21,206 nt of DNA from a virus. This document shows, in pieces, positions 9,124 to 15,689 of this stretch. A program made the translations under genes and the position numbers. The stretch's first letter is position 1. The number at the start of each line of letters is the position of its first letter. The notes beneath the pieces were generated by a model that was given only the letters and a program-made list of their open reading frames with translations, had not been told where the DNA came from and did no database searches. The stretch lies in IMG/VR virus record IMGVR_UViG_3300030106_004651, positions 1,815 through 23,020 of that record. One strand, 5' to 3'.

Positions 9124-9147
9124 AAGGGTTTTTCGGAACCCTTTTTT
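9124..9147 (+). terminator. leader hairpin with T-run (terminator-like)
   Basis: A 7-bp stem AAGGGTT / AACCCTT (9124-9130 with 9037-type mirror at 9137-9143) closes a loop TTTCGG and is followed by T residues to 9147, the form of a rho-independent terminator on the plus strand. It lies between the late promoters and the start of the only plus-strand gene, so it would act inside the leader, as an attenuator or a 5' stabilising hairpin. On the minus strand the T-run is poor, so it is a weak terminator in that direction. Confidence 0.65.
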
Positions 9148-9168
9148 GTTAACTAACGGAGAATAAAC

Positions 9169-9390
9169 ATGAAGGAAATCATAACAATGGTCAAAGGATA
9201 CACGGATGACTTAGCTCATCTACTGATGTCTTTTGTAGCCATAGGTGCTGTATCCGAAGTCATTTTTGGAAGTGGTATCTTTGGTGTCAATGTTATTGGT
9301 AACCTGACATCAATCATAAACAAGTTCGGCGAATCTGGTTTCGCTGGACTCGTCGCCTTGTTGGTGTTGGTGGGTTTATTTCGTAAGTAG
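9169..9390 (+). CDS. small membrane protein, 73 aa, late-expressed
   Basis: The only plus-strand gene in the window. The 73-residue product has a short N-terminal amphipathic segment, a first hydrophobic stretch at about residues 18-34 (LLMSFVAIGAVSEVIFG), a Gly/Asn-containing middle, and a second at about 58-71 (GFAGLVALLVLVGLF), ending in Arg-Lys. Two short membrane spans or re-entrant helices are likely. A CGGAG ribosome site lies 8 nt before the ATG. Two late-promoter octamers and a hairpin precede it, and a strong terminator follows 46 nt after the stop, so it is a single-gene late unit. It could be a holin-like protein, a small virion membrane-interacting protein or an inner-membrane accessory; I do not recognise the family. 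Confidence 0.8.
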   Translation: MKEIITMVKGYTDDLAHLLMSFVAIGAVSEVIFGSGIFGVNVIGNLTSIINKFGESGFAGLVALLVLVGLFRK

Positions 9391-9429
9391 GTACGAAATA
9401 GTTTGATAATCCTACACTATCAAACACAC

Positions 9430-9460
9430 AAAAAAGGGGAACGAAAGTTCCCCTTTTTTT
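9430..9460. terminator. bidirectional rho-independent terminator
   Basis: A perfect 7-bp stem GGGGAAC (9436-9442) with GTTCCCC (9447-9453) around a GAAA tetraloop. It is flanked by six A residues on the left and seven T residues on the right, so it works on both strands. It ends the plus-strand 73-residue gene and would also stop minus-strand transcription that passes through gp55 and tRNA-Ala, insulating the two convergent units. Confidence 0.92.
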
Positions 9461-9476
9461 ATATATGAATTGTGAG

Positions 9477-9536
9477 CCACCCACCTCGGAGGCCTTTTAA
9501 CTCATGTTAGACATAAGAACCTCGGAGGTAGGGTGG
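9477..9536. repeat. 60-nt imperfect palindrome / large hairpin
   Basis: The left arm CCACCCACCTCGGAGG (9477-9492) pairs with the right arm CCTCGGAGGTAGGGTGG (9520-9536), with one G-G mismatch and one bulged A. The core ACCTCGGAGG also occurs as a direct repeat at 9483 and 9519. The 27-nt apical region holds a small nested hairpin, ATGT-TAG-ACAT (9504-9514). The element is more GC-rich than its surroundings and sits between the bidirectional terminator and the 3' end of tRNA-Ala. It may be a processing or stop signal for the tRNA transcript, or a small structured RNA. Confidence 0.7.
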
Positions 9537-9539
9537 TAG

Positions 9540-9612
9540 TGGAGCTGACAGGATTCGAACCTGCGACCCCCACAGTGCAAGTGTGGTGCTCTCCCAACTG
9601 AGCTACAGCCCC
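9540..9612 (-). tRNA. tRNA-Ala (anticodon UGC)
   Basis: A 73-nt cloverleaf on the minus strand. The acceptor stem GGGGCTG/CAGCTCC contains the G3-U70 wobble pair that alanyl-tRNA synthetase reads. The D-arm is GCTC/GAGC, the anticodon stem CCACA/TGTGG encloses the loop CTTGCAC (anticodon TGC), and the T-arm is GCAGG/CCTGT with loop TTCGAAT. The discriminator base is A. The 3' CCA is not encoded (the next bases are CTA), so CCA addition would rely on the host nucleotidyltransferase. It lies 5 nt downstream of the gp55 gene and probably shares its transcript. Confidence 0.96.
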
Positions 9613-9617
9613 TTTGT

Positions 9618-10382
9618 TTAAAATATTGAACCAGTATTCGAGGTGTCAATTTTTCCGTTAGATGAGAATTCGTTCATCATATTCATGTAGTAGTTTTTCA
9701 TCTGATTGATTACTCTTGTGATATGTTGTGTGTTGGAACCAGTCATCTCACGAATCATAATATATAGAGCCTTCTTGTTGAAGTTTTCTATATTCTGTCT
9801 CCTACGAAAAAGTTCTAAGACCGAATCTGCAACCAATATATCCTTTTGTCTTCTGAATATATTCGTAATATTATTGTCCCAATAATCCAACATCTGTTCA
9901 ACGAACTCGATGTTGAATTCATCATTCTCACTCAAAGATGCCTCAGAGGTAAGATTTCTTTTATAGTCCAATACATCTAACTGGTCATGGATTTTCATCT
10001 TTTTATAATTATTATTATTATGTAAAATTAACCAATTCTTACCAACTACGGAAAAGTATGAGAATGCTCTTCCCTTATCAGGTTGATATTTAGGCATCTG
10101 CATAACCAAGAATGCAACAACCTCATGTTTTACTTCTTCAATCGGATAATCAAAATAATAAAATTTAAAAGTATGGATTAAGTTCTCAGCTAGTTTGTTG
10201 AAAGCAAACTGAATATGTTCCTTATAAATTTTATTCTGTATATGTGGTTTATCCACATTTGCATTATAACGAATAATTGCATTCTGTACAGGTGTACCGA
10301 AATAAATTTTACTCTTCTTCTTTCTTTTTTTCTTCATCATTGGTTTTGGTTTACTTGAACCTGAAACTACAGATGTGTTCAT
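9618..10382 (-). CDS. 55: late-transcription RNA polymerase sigma factor, T4 gp55-like
   Basis: A 254-residue sigma factor of the gp55 family, which directs host RNA polymerase to TATAAATA late promoters. The region-2-like core is clear: YYFDYPIEEVKHEVVAFLVM (75-94), MPKYQPDKGRAFSYFSVVGK (96-115), NWLILHNNNNYKKMK (116-130) and HDQLD. The C-terminal part is helical and charged, ending in DTSNTGSIF, a short hydrophobic tail of the kind that contacts the sliding clamp in T4. It is longer than T4 gp55 (185 aa), mostly through a basic N-terminal extension (KKKRKKKSK near 17-25). Its start overlaps the stop of the 83-residue gene by one base. Two exact TATAAATA sites at 9043 and 9075 give it local targets. 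Confidence 0.87.
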   Translation of the reverse strand: MNTSVVSGSSKPKPMMKKKRKKKSKIYFGTPVQNAIIRYNANVDKPHIQNKIYKEHIQFAFNKLAENLIHTFKFYYFDYPIEEVKHEVVAFLVMQMPKYQPDKGRAFSYFSVVGKNWLILHNNNNYKKMKIHDQLDVLDYKRNLTSEASLSENDEFNIEFVEQMLDYWDNNITNIFRRQKDILVADSVLELFRRRQNIENFNKKALYIMIREMTGSNTQHITRVINQMKNYYMNMMNEFSSNGKIDTSNTGSIF

Positions 10383-10633
10383 TATTCTTCTCCTATATAA
10401 CTTTGTAATTGATTTACTGTTTGTTTAATTTGTTTAAATATTGCTCCGATTTCATCATCGGATTCAAATACACCTCTTGAATCAATATCTTTTAATTCCT
10501 CTTGAATTGTTTGAATTGTATTTGAAAAGTTTTCTACCCATGTCTCTAAAAGTTCTGTTTTTTTATTTAGATTCCAAATCACATAACCCTCGGTAATGAC
10601 AAGTAATCCCAGTACGATTTCTAATATCATCAT
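10382..10633 (-). CDS. small membrane-anchored coiled-coil protein, 83 aa
   Basis: An 83-residue protein of unknown family. Residues 2-20 are hydrophobic (ILEIVLGLLVITEGYVIW), consistent with an N-terminal membrane anchor. The rest is an acidic helical region with heptad-like spacing (TIQTIQEELKDI, IGAIFKQIKQTVNQLQSYI) and a mid-protein break SRGVFESDDEI. It overlaps the HD-hydrolase gene upstream by 4 nt (ATGA) and the gp55 gene downstream by 1 nt, so all three are translated together. A role next to the late sigma factor is possible, but nothing in the sequence identifies it as the T4 co-activator gp33. Confidence 0.75.
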   Translation of the reverse strand: MMILEIVLGLLVITEGYVIWNLNKKTELLETWVENFSNTIQTIQEELKDIDSRGVFESDDEIGAIFKQIKQTVNQLQSYIGEE

Positions 10634-11406
10634 TTATCTCCAAATAATTCTTCAAATAAATCTTTTGATTTTTTTGATAATTGTTCAGATGTTTCTTCCA
10701 TAGTGACTGCTTTCTTTATATTGTCAACCCTACCTTGAACCTTGATTTCTTCTTTAGTGTTTTCTCTTATCCAGTCTTCATATTCAATTCTTGTAGTTGC
10801 CATGTCTGCTTGATGTAATATGTGGGGCATATTTGTTTTCAATTTTTTCTCTGGTGCATATGCTTTTAGATATTGTATATTACCCTCATCATACATACCA
10901 TCGGTCAGTTTTATTCCAATCATCTCATTCATAGTAATCTTAACACCAAACTGATTCAGTATCCAAATACCTCTATCAGGTGGTGTCATGAATTGTAACT
11001 CTGGATTATTCACATAATATTTACCTTGATTTTTAATATGCCACTCAGACTCATTTGGAATATAATGGTCTGATTCCAAATCACCGACTTTTCCTAAGTC
11101 ATGATGTAGAGCAGCAAACACTAGTTCCTCTTCAGTATAGTTATCAACTATTGCTCCATTATCCTTCCACAACTTGTGAAACTCTTTACTGAAATGAACT
11201 ATGTTTAAAATATGTTTTACATATCCACCTGGTGTGCAGAGGTGAAAATGTTCTTGACCGGAAGCTGGAGCTACACACATTCTATCCTCAAAGTGTTTAT
11301 ACATCTTGAGTAGATTTTCTTTTCGCTCACCGTCAAAAGTATCCTCTATTAGTTTTATTAGTTCGTTCCAATTTTCTTGGATTTGTTCGGGGGTAAATTG
11401 TATCAT
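10630..11406 (-). CDS. HD-domain metal-dependent phosphohydrolase
   Basis: A 258-residue protein with the HD-superfamily signature H...HD...D: GGYVKH with H65, ALHHDLGKVGD with H102-D103, and HILHQADM with D201. These residues bind one or two metals in nucleotide and phosphoester hydrolases. The intervening segment (IGIKLTDGMYDEGN) is typical of stand-alone phage HD hydrolases. The substrate cannot be read from the sequence; nucleotides, dNTPs or cyclic nucleotides are all possible. It lies 9 nt downstream of the dpdA gene in the same operon and overlaps the next gene by 4 nt, which suggests a link with nucleotide supply during DNA modification (for example trimming dGTP or GTP pools), but that is inference. 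Confidence 0.82.
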   Translation of the reverse strand: MIQFTPEQIQENWNELIKLIEDTFDGERKENLLKMYKHFEDRMCVAPASGQEHFHLCTPGGYVKHILNIVHFSKEFHKLWKDNGAIVDNYTEEELVFAALHHDLGKVGDLESDHYIPNESEWHIKNQGKYYVNNPELQFMTPPDRGIWILNQFGVKITMNEMIGIKLTDGMYDEGNIQYLKAYAPEKKLKTNMPHILHQADMATTRIEYEDWIRENTKEEIKVQGRVDNIKKAVTMEETSEQLSKKSKDLFEELFGDK

Positions 11407-11415
11407 TTTGTTCTC

Positions 11416-12600
11416 CTATTCAAAAAATGAGTGTTGTTTGACCTGAGTGTCTTTTCTGAAGTTACTCATCTTTGTGTAAAGTTGTTTATATTTTTCAAAT
11501 ACTTTTGTTGGTGAGTCATTCTTGACCATCTCATCAAGTGATTTCAAAAGATTATACATATCAGTTGATAGAACTTGAGTCAATATATGGTCATGACTAT
11601 GTACATAATACTCTGCTTTATCTATTGCTTCTTTGAATACCATGAAGTTGTGTAATCTCATTGCAGTTGTACATTGACTTTTCCACTCTATGGTGTCTTC
11701 CCAAGTAAGAGCTTCTCTGAGATATTCTCTATCGAACTCTGTGGAAACTGGTAGATATTTAAACACTTGGTCTTTAAAGGTATCATCATGTTTAGGAATA
11801 TTTATAGATTGAAAAGATGCTTTCTTGAAATTGTAATCCAAGTAGTAACCACCAAAAACCACAGACCTATCAGGTGATGAACTGTCTGTTGTTACGATTA
11901 CATCAGAACCTACTTCGCTTAATGACTTTTGTAATTGATTAAGTAGTAGGAAATCAGACACCTTAGATATACCCAAGATATGAAAATATTTATTTGTCTT
12001 TTTTAGATGTTCCTTACCATTGAGTAGAGATAGAACACCTGACATGAAAGCATATATGTTACGACCACCACCACCGACAGCCCAACCTTGAAACGGAAAC
12101 TGTTGTACTTGGTCGTACCAATGTTGATACTCAATTTCATTAGTACCTTGCACGACGTTTAGAAAGTCTACCTTACCGGTCTGTTTGTCTGCAAAGTACT
12201 TGAAGTTTTCTTTACTAATCTTAAGACACTCCTCATACATACCCTCGTATTTTATCTTTGGTGGTATATCAAGATTCATTGCAATATCTGAATTATTTTC
12301 CAACCAGATAAATACCTTTTCCAATAAAGACTTGTCCCACTTTAGAGCTCCTGATGCAATCTGAAACCCACCGGAATCACCCATGACAAGATTATCTTTT
12401 GTGAATCCATGTTCCCCATAGAGGTCATCATGTCTGAGAAAGTGTCCTGCAGATATCAAGAACTCTGTATGTCTATATTTCTCTGGAAAATCTTTGGAGT
12501 AAAATCTTGATGTAAGACCATTCTTTAATTTTAAATCTTTTCTCAATGCCTGACCAAAACCAGCAACAGAGAAAGATGGAAAGTATTTAAATTTACTCAT
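11416..12600 (-). CDS. dpdA: DpdA-type DNA guanine transglycosylase (TGT family)
   Basis: A 394-residue member of the tRNA-guanine transglycosylase superfamily, most like phage DpdA, which exchanges guanine in DNA for a 7-deazaguanine base such as preQ0. Visible TGT elements: GDSGGFQ with D75 (base-binding/catalytic Asp), NSDIAMNLDIPP with D111, the WAVGGGG loop (173-179, counterpart of the TGT GGLAVGE loop), HILGISK (207-213) and TTDSSSPDR with D239 as the likely nucleophile. The C-terminal CxCxxC-type zinc site of bacterial tRNA TGT was not seen, which fits a DNA-acting phage enzyme. It lies in one operon with folE, queC, queE and queD, which make its substrate, and overlaps the phosphoribosyltransferase gene by 4 nt. 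The DNA target is inferred from context. Confidence 0.88.
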   Translation of the reverse strand: MSKFKYFPSFSVAGFGQALRKDLKLKNGLTSRFYSKDFPEKYRHTEFLISAGHFLRHDDLYGEHGFTKDNLVMGDSGGFQIASGALKWDKSLLEKVFIWLENNSDIAMNLDIPPKIKYEGMYEECLKISKENFKYFADKQTGKVDFLNVVQGTNEIEYQHWYDQVQQFPFQGWAVGGGGRNIYAFMSGVLSLLNGKEHLKKTNKYFHILGISKVSDFLLLNQLQKSLSEVGSDVIVTTDSSSPDRSVVFGGYYLDYNFKKASFQSINIPKHDDTFKDQVFKYLPVSTEFDREYLREALTWEDTIEWKSQCTTAMRLHNFMVFKEAIDKAEYYVHSHDHILTQVLSTDMYNLLKSLDEMVKNDSPTKVFEKYKQLYTKMSNFRKDTQVKQHSFFE

Positions 12601-12998
12601 GTCAAGTAATCCTGTATTTCTTCACTATCATCTAACTCCCAGGGATAGACAATCCATTTATCACCCTTTTCGTGTATCCAATAATCCGGAACAACTATGG
12701 ATTGTTTGTGATAATGAAATGTACAAATTATATTGTGTTTATTTTGAAAATCTTTCAAGGTATTACCAGTATCTGCAATATCATCAACGACCAATATCTT
12801 TTTATCAGTTACTATTTTTCTATCGTAATAGTCCATTAGTAATGGTAAGTTTAATTTGTGGGATAATGACACTGCAATTGGTAAACCACCACGGGGTAAA
12901 CCGTACACTGCACCGACATCTAATTTATTCCGATTATACCAATTAGTAATAGAATTGATATAGACCTCGTATTGTTCCCAGTTTATAAATTCTTTCAT
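12597..12998 (-). CDS. phosphoribosyltransferase
   Basis: A 133-residue type I phosphoribosyltransferase. The PRPP-binding motif is at about 70-80 ([11 protein letters not shown]) and the N-terminal PRPP loop at about 31-38 (VYGLPRGG). These enzymes transfer ribose-5-phosphate from PRPP to a base, usually a purine. The protein is shorter than bacterial Hpt or Gpt (about 150-180 aa). The base specificity is not evident; guanine, hypoxanthine or xanthine are likely choices. It lies between folE and dpdA with 4-nt overlaps on both sides. DpdA releases free guanine as it inserts preQ0, so salvage of that guanine back to GMP, and thus to the GTP that FolE needs, would close a cycle; this is inference. 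Confidence 0.87.
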   Translation of the reverse strand: MKEFINWEQYEVYINSITNWYNRNKLDVGAVYGLPRGGLPIAVSLSHKLNLPLLMDYYDRKIVTDKKILVVDDIADTGNTLKDFQNKHNIICTFHYHKQSIVVPDYWIHEKGDKWIVYPWELDDSEEIQDYLT

Positions 12999-13624
12999 TT
13001 CAAATCCCTTATAAAGTTATAAAATTCTTCCCTTGCTCTATCGGAGTTTTTGAAAGCGTCACTTAGTTTTGCAGTTTTCATAGTTGCATCATGTTTGACA
13101 CCACGAACACAAGCACACATATGATTTGCCTCTACCATCACACCTACACCCAAATTATTCTCAGTAACTCTCTCGATGTGTTTGTGTATCTGCATTGTGA
13201 GATTCTCTTGTACTTGTGGTCTACGAGAGTAGAATTCAACAATTCTGTTCAGTTTACTCAGACCAATTATCTTACCGTCCATACTGGGTAGATAAGCAAC
13301 ATGAGCTTGACCTATGAATGGAAGATGATGATGTGAACACATTGAATGTACCTTGATATTACCTTGAAAAATAATTCCATCATACTTGTCAACATTATCA
13401 AAAGCTGTAATCTTAGGGGCCTCATTATAACATCCAGCAGCAAGGTCATTGACAAATGATTTCGCAACCCTCATCGGTGTATCGGAACTATTGGGGTCAT
13501 TTCTCCAATCTATGTTTAGAGCATCCATATAATGACCATAGTGGACAGCAGCTGCTTCAATCATCTTTTGTTTTTCTTCTTCACTTAATGGTCTGTTACC
13601 ATTTGCATATTTCAATTTACTCAT
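12995..13624 (-). CDS. folE: GTP cyclohydrolase I
   Basis: A 209-residue FolE that converts GTP to dihydroneopterin triphosphate, the first step to preQ0. Zinc ligands and active-site residues are visible: MCSHHHLPF with C96, H99 and H100, and HMCACVRGV with C170. The core [20 protein letters not shown] (117-136) and QENLTMQI segments are standard for the family, and length is close to bacterial FolE (about 220 aa). It overlaps queC by 4 nt upstream and the phosphoribosyltransferase by 4 nt downstream. In this setting it feeds QueD and the deazaguanine route rather than folate, since no other folate gene is present here. Confidence 0.97.
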   Translation of the reverse strand: MSKLKYANGNRPLSEEEKQKMIEAAAVHYGHYMDALNIDWRNDPNSSDTPMRVAKSFVNDLAAGCYNEAPKITAFDNVDKYDGIIFQGNIKVHSMCSHHHLPFIGQAHVAYLPSMDGKIIGLSKLNRIVEFYSRRPQVQENLTMQIHKHIERVTENNLGVGVMVEANHMCACVRGVKHDATMKTAKLSDAFKNSDRAREEFYNFIRDLK

Positions 13625-14340
13625 TTACTATCCTTATATTTTGTGACATCTTTAATGTTTGCTTTTTGGAATGCTAGAATCCTATCTTTACATGCCCCAC
13701 ATTTACCACAACCATCCCCATTATAACAAGATATAGAATTTTCGAAAATATATTCAAAATTTAAATTTAATGATTTACATATTTCATGAGATTCTTTTAT
13801 TATATTGAATTTCTTTTTATCTACATACGGTAGGTAAAGATTTATATTCTCAGTATTGACATTACCTACCTTGAACGCATCTTCTAATTTTTCATAAAAC
13901 TCTGGTGTACAATCAGGTGGTATAATATTACCATCTCCAGCATGTACACCTAAAGAAACATCCACTCTAGTATTTGACTCTTTTGCTATAGATACTGCGA
14001 ACCCATAAAGAACAGATGAGAAGATAGCATTTCTATTTGGAACAAAATTCATCTTCATCTTTTTCTCATCTGTTTTACCCGTGGGTACATCAACATCAGA
14101 GCTCGTCAATGAAGAATTAAACGAACCAAATACGGATGACAAATCAACTCTTTGATTCGGTATTTTATATCCCTCGTACTCTAGATAATTTAAGATACGA
14201 GCTAATCCATCGAGTTCGACTTTATTCTTTTGTCCATAATAATAACTTATTGTATGGATGTCATAACCTTTCTCAATAAGATGTAGTAACAAAGCTGTTG
14301 AGTCTAAACCACCACTAAGACTTAGAATTGATTTATTCAT
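13621..14340 (-). CDS. queC: 7-cyano-7-deazaguanine (preQ0) synthase
   Basis: A 239-residue QueC, the ATP-dependent enzyme that turns 7-carboxy-7-deazaguanine into preQ0. The PP-loop SGGLDST is at 9-15, and the C-terminal zinc site has four cysteines C205, C211, C214 and C217 ([13 protein letters not shown]). The segment [13 protein letters not shown] (about 92-104) is the standard QueC nucleotide/substrate region. Length matches bacterial QueC (about 230 aa). No glutamine amidotransferase domain is fused to it, so this is plain QueC, not the Gat-QueC of phages that make archaeosine-type DNA. Its start codon overlaps the stop of the preceding gene by one base. Confidence 0.97.
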   Translation of the reverse strand: MNKSILSLSGGLDSTALLLHLIEKGYDIHTISYYYGQKNKVELDGLARILNYLEYEGYKIPNQRVDLSSVFGSFNSSLTSSDVDVPTGKTDEKKMKMNFVPNRNAIFSSVLYGFAVSIAKESNTRVDVSLGVHAGDGNIIPPDCTPEFYEKLEDAFKVGNVNTENINLYLPYVDKKKFNIIKESHEICKSLNLNFEYIFENSISCYNGDGCGKCGACKDRILAFQKANIKDVTKYKDSK

Positions 14341-14690
14341 TATTCTCCAATCAAATCTTTTAATTTTACTAAAAATCCCATTGAGGTATTACTATCCCCA
14401 CCGGGTACTCGTCGAGGTTTCAATTTGGTTATCTTTTCTTTTAATCTATCCACACTTATTGTAAAACACTCGTCATCATGAACAAAATAAGTCCAATAGT
14501 CTGCCTGTGTTGTCCTTATACCTGATGGTTTATTCCTTGATTCATATTCGATATAAACATTACCAGTCTGTCTGGTTTTTCTATCATATTTTACCTCAAT
14601 GGTGGATTCTGAGAGCATTTTGTGAAATTTAGTCTCACCTTTTAATATACCCTCTTTCAAATCATATTTAAAATCCGAGTTATATTCCAT
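14340..14690 (-). CDS. putative PD-(D/E)XK nuclease-like protein, 116 aa
   Basis: A 116-residue protein with a block resembling the nuclease core of a small phage-borne PD-(D/E)XK family: FKYDLKEG with D10, STIEVKYDRK with E32-V-K34, then TGNVYIEYESR (42-52), PSGIRTTQADYW and a hydrophobic strand. In this family the ExK pair and upstream acid bind metal. The protein is short and lacks an obvious extra DNA-binding domain. It overlaps queC by one base downstream and the small membrane protein by 11 nt upstream, so it is translated within the preQ0 operon. Nuclease activity is inferred from motif layout only; it could be an inactive relative or a DNA repair factor. Confidence 0.6.
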   Translation of the reverse strand: MEYNSDFKYDLKEGILKGETKFHKMLSESTIEVKYDRKTRQTGNVYIEYESRNKPSGIRTTQADYWTYFVHDDECFTISVDRLKEKITKLKPRRVPGGDSNTSMGFLVKLKDLIGE

Positions 14691-14916
14691 TTTTATTCCA
14701 ATTCAAATAACCGTAAACATTCAATCCCATAAGAACTACTGCTAGTAGGACTTGTGGGTTAGCATTTATCTTTACCGAGTAAACCAACATAAATAAGTTA
14801 CCGAGAAACCAAACTATCCAGGATAAATCAAGTTTCTTTGCGTTTAAGTAATATCCGAACAGTATACAAACTGTCCCTAACCATCCTATTATATCAAACA
14901 CCACGAATGTCTCCAT
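14680..14916 (-). CDS. small multi-pass membrane protein, 78 aa
   Basis: A 78-residue hydrophobic protein with about three predicted membrane spans: DIIGWLGTVCILFGYYLNA, LSWIVWFLGNLFMLVYSV and PQVLLAVVLMGLNVYGYLNW. The layout resembles short PnuC/SemiSWEET-like or CBU_0592-like small membrane proteins, but the family is not certain. Its start overlaps the end of queE by 23 nt. The ATG at 14916 has no good ribosome site; a GTG at 14904 (giving 74 aa) is preceded by GGAG with suitable spacing and may be the true start. A transport role for a nucleobase, nicotinamide riboside or queuine-like precursor is possible from its setting but speculative. Confidence 0.7.
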   Translation of the reverse strand: METFVVFDIIGWLGTVCILFGYYLNAKKLDLSWIVWFLGNLFMLVYSVKINANPQVLLAVVLMGLNVYGYLNWNKNGI

Positions 14917-15643
14917 ATGCTATTATGTGTAAACGGTCAGAATAATTATAACCTTGTTTTTGACAAATATCCATTAACCAAACTCTTCTTTCTTTTAATT
15001 GTTCCGGAGTAAGTCCTTCGGGCATCAACCAAACTTTATTATTAGGTATACCCAATTCATCCTGTATATAATCCAATTCCTGTAAATCGTTCCAACTTGA
15101 TATTACTGGTTTTAGTTGATAATCCGGATGATTATAAATGAGCTGCTCCATTGCTTCATAGTTACATCTCCACTTTTCATGTAACCGTTTATCTTTTTCT
15201 GTGACCTCACGATTTGCATAATCCATCCATGTACCGGGTTTAGGTGTTGAGTTCGAGAGTTTAGGTGATAAAGATATACAATCAGCAACTGTCTGTACAA
15301 ACTCACTACCCTCGGTCTCAATTGTTATTATGTGGTTGTATTTTTTTCCAATGATACATAACTCTTGTAATAACTCTGCGTGTATGGTAGGGCCACCACC
15401 GGTAATCATTGTGTGTTTTACATTAGGTTTTTCCTCATAGAACTTAACAATATCATCTAATGTGAACTTACCCTTTTCCGGTTTCCAAGATGCATAAGGT
15501 GTATCACAAAAGGAATCAGCAAACTGACACCTTAGTCTACAGCCAGTAACTCTGATTAGAATATGTGGAATCCCTATATACTTACCCTCTCCTTGTAGAC
15601 AGGTATACAGTTCTCCAATTGGTTGTAACTTTTGGTAATTCAC
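14894..15643 (-). CDS. queE: 7-carboxy-7-deazaguanine synthase (radical SAM)
   Basis: A 249-residue QueE that rearranges 6-carboxytetrahydropterin to 7-carboxy-7-deazaguanine. The N-terminus has the family's ELYTCLQGEG (11-20), IPHILIRVTGC (25-35) and a [4Fe-4S] cluster motif C35-x3-C39-x6-C46 followed by DTPYA. The usual radical-SAM spacing is Cx3Cx2C, so there is a four-residue insertion before the last cysteine. The SAM-binding motif reads TGGGPT instead of TGGEP. The start is a GTG at 15643 without a ribosome site, but a sigma70 promoter lies directly upstream, suggesting a leaderless message. The protein N-terminus fits the family length, so a later start is unlikely. The 3' end overlaps the membrane-protein gene. 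Confidence 0.94.
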   Translation of the reverse strand: MNYQKLQPIGELYTCLQGEGKYIGIPHILIRVTGCRLRCQFADSFCDTPYASWKPEKGKFTLDDIVKFYEEKPNVKHTMITGGGPTIHAELLQELCIIGKKYNHIITIETEGSEFVQTVADCISLSPKLSNSTPKPGTWMDYANREVTEKDKRLHEKWRCNYEAMEQLIYNHPDYQLKPVISSWNDLQELDYIQDELGIPNNKVWLMPEGLTPEQLKERRVWLMDICQKQGYNYSDRLHIIAYGDIRGV

Positions 15644-15649
15644 GATAGT

Positions 15650-15678
15650 AATATACGACTTTTTTTAATCAATGTCAA
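15650..15678 (-). promoter_or_regulatory. sigma70-type promoter of queE
   Basis: On the minus strand, TTGACA (15678-15673) is followed after exactly 17 nt by TATATT (15655-15650), a perfect -35 and 5/6 -10 element. Transcription would begin near 15643, the first base of the queE GTG start codon. The promoter sits in the 46-nt gap after the ParB-like gene and would drive queE through dpdA with host polymerase, independent of the late sigma factor. Confidence 0.8.
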
Positions 15679-15689
15679 GCACTTTTTTT

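Noticed and set aside
10382-10633. Calling the 83-residue protein the T4 gp33 co-activator
   Set aside because: It has a membrane-anchor-like N-terminus, and no gp33 features could be recognised; only its position next to gp55 suggests it.
11799-11806. TATAAATA on the minus strand inside dpdA
   Set aside because: It lies inside a coding region with the next gene far downstream; a chance octamer is likely in AT-rich DNA.
13621-14340. Gat-QueC (amidotransferase fusion) for archaeosine-type DNA
   Set aside because: The protein has only the QueC length, PP-loop and four-Cys site, with no glutaminase domain.
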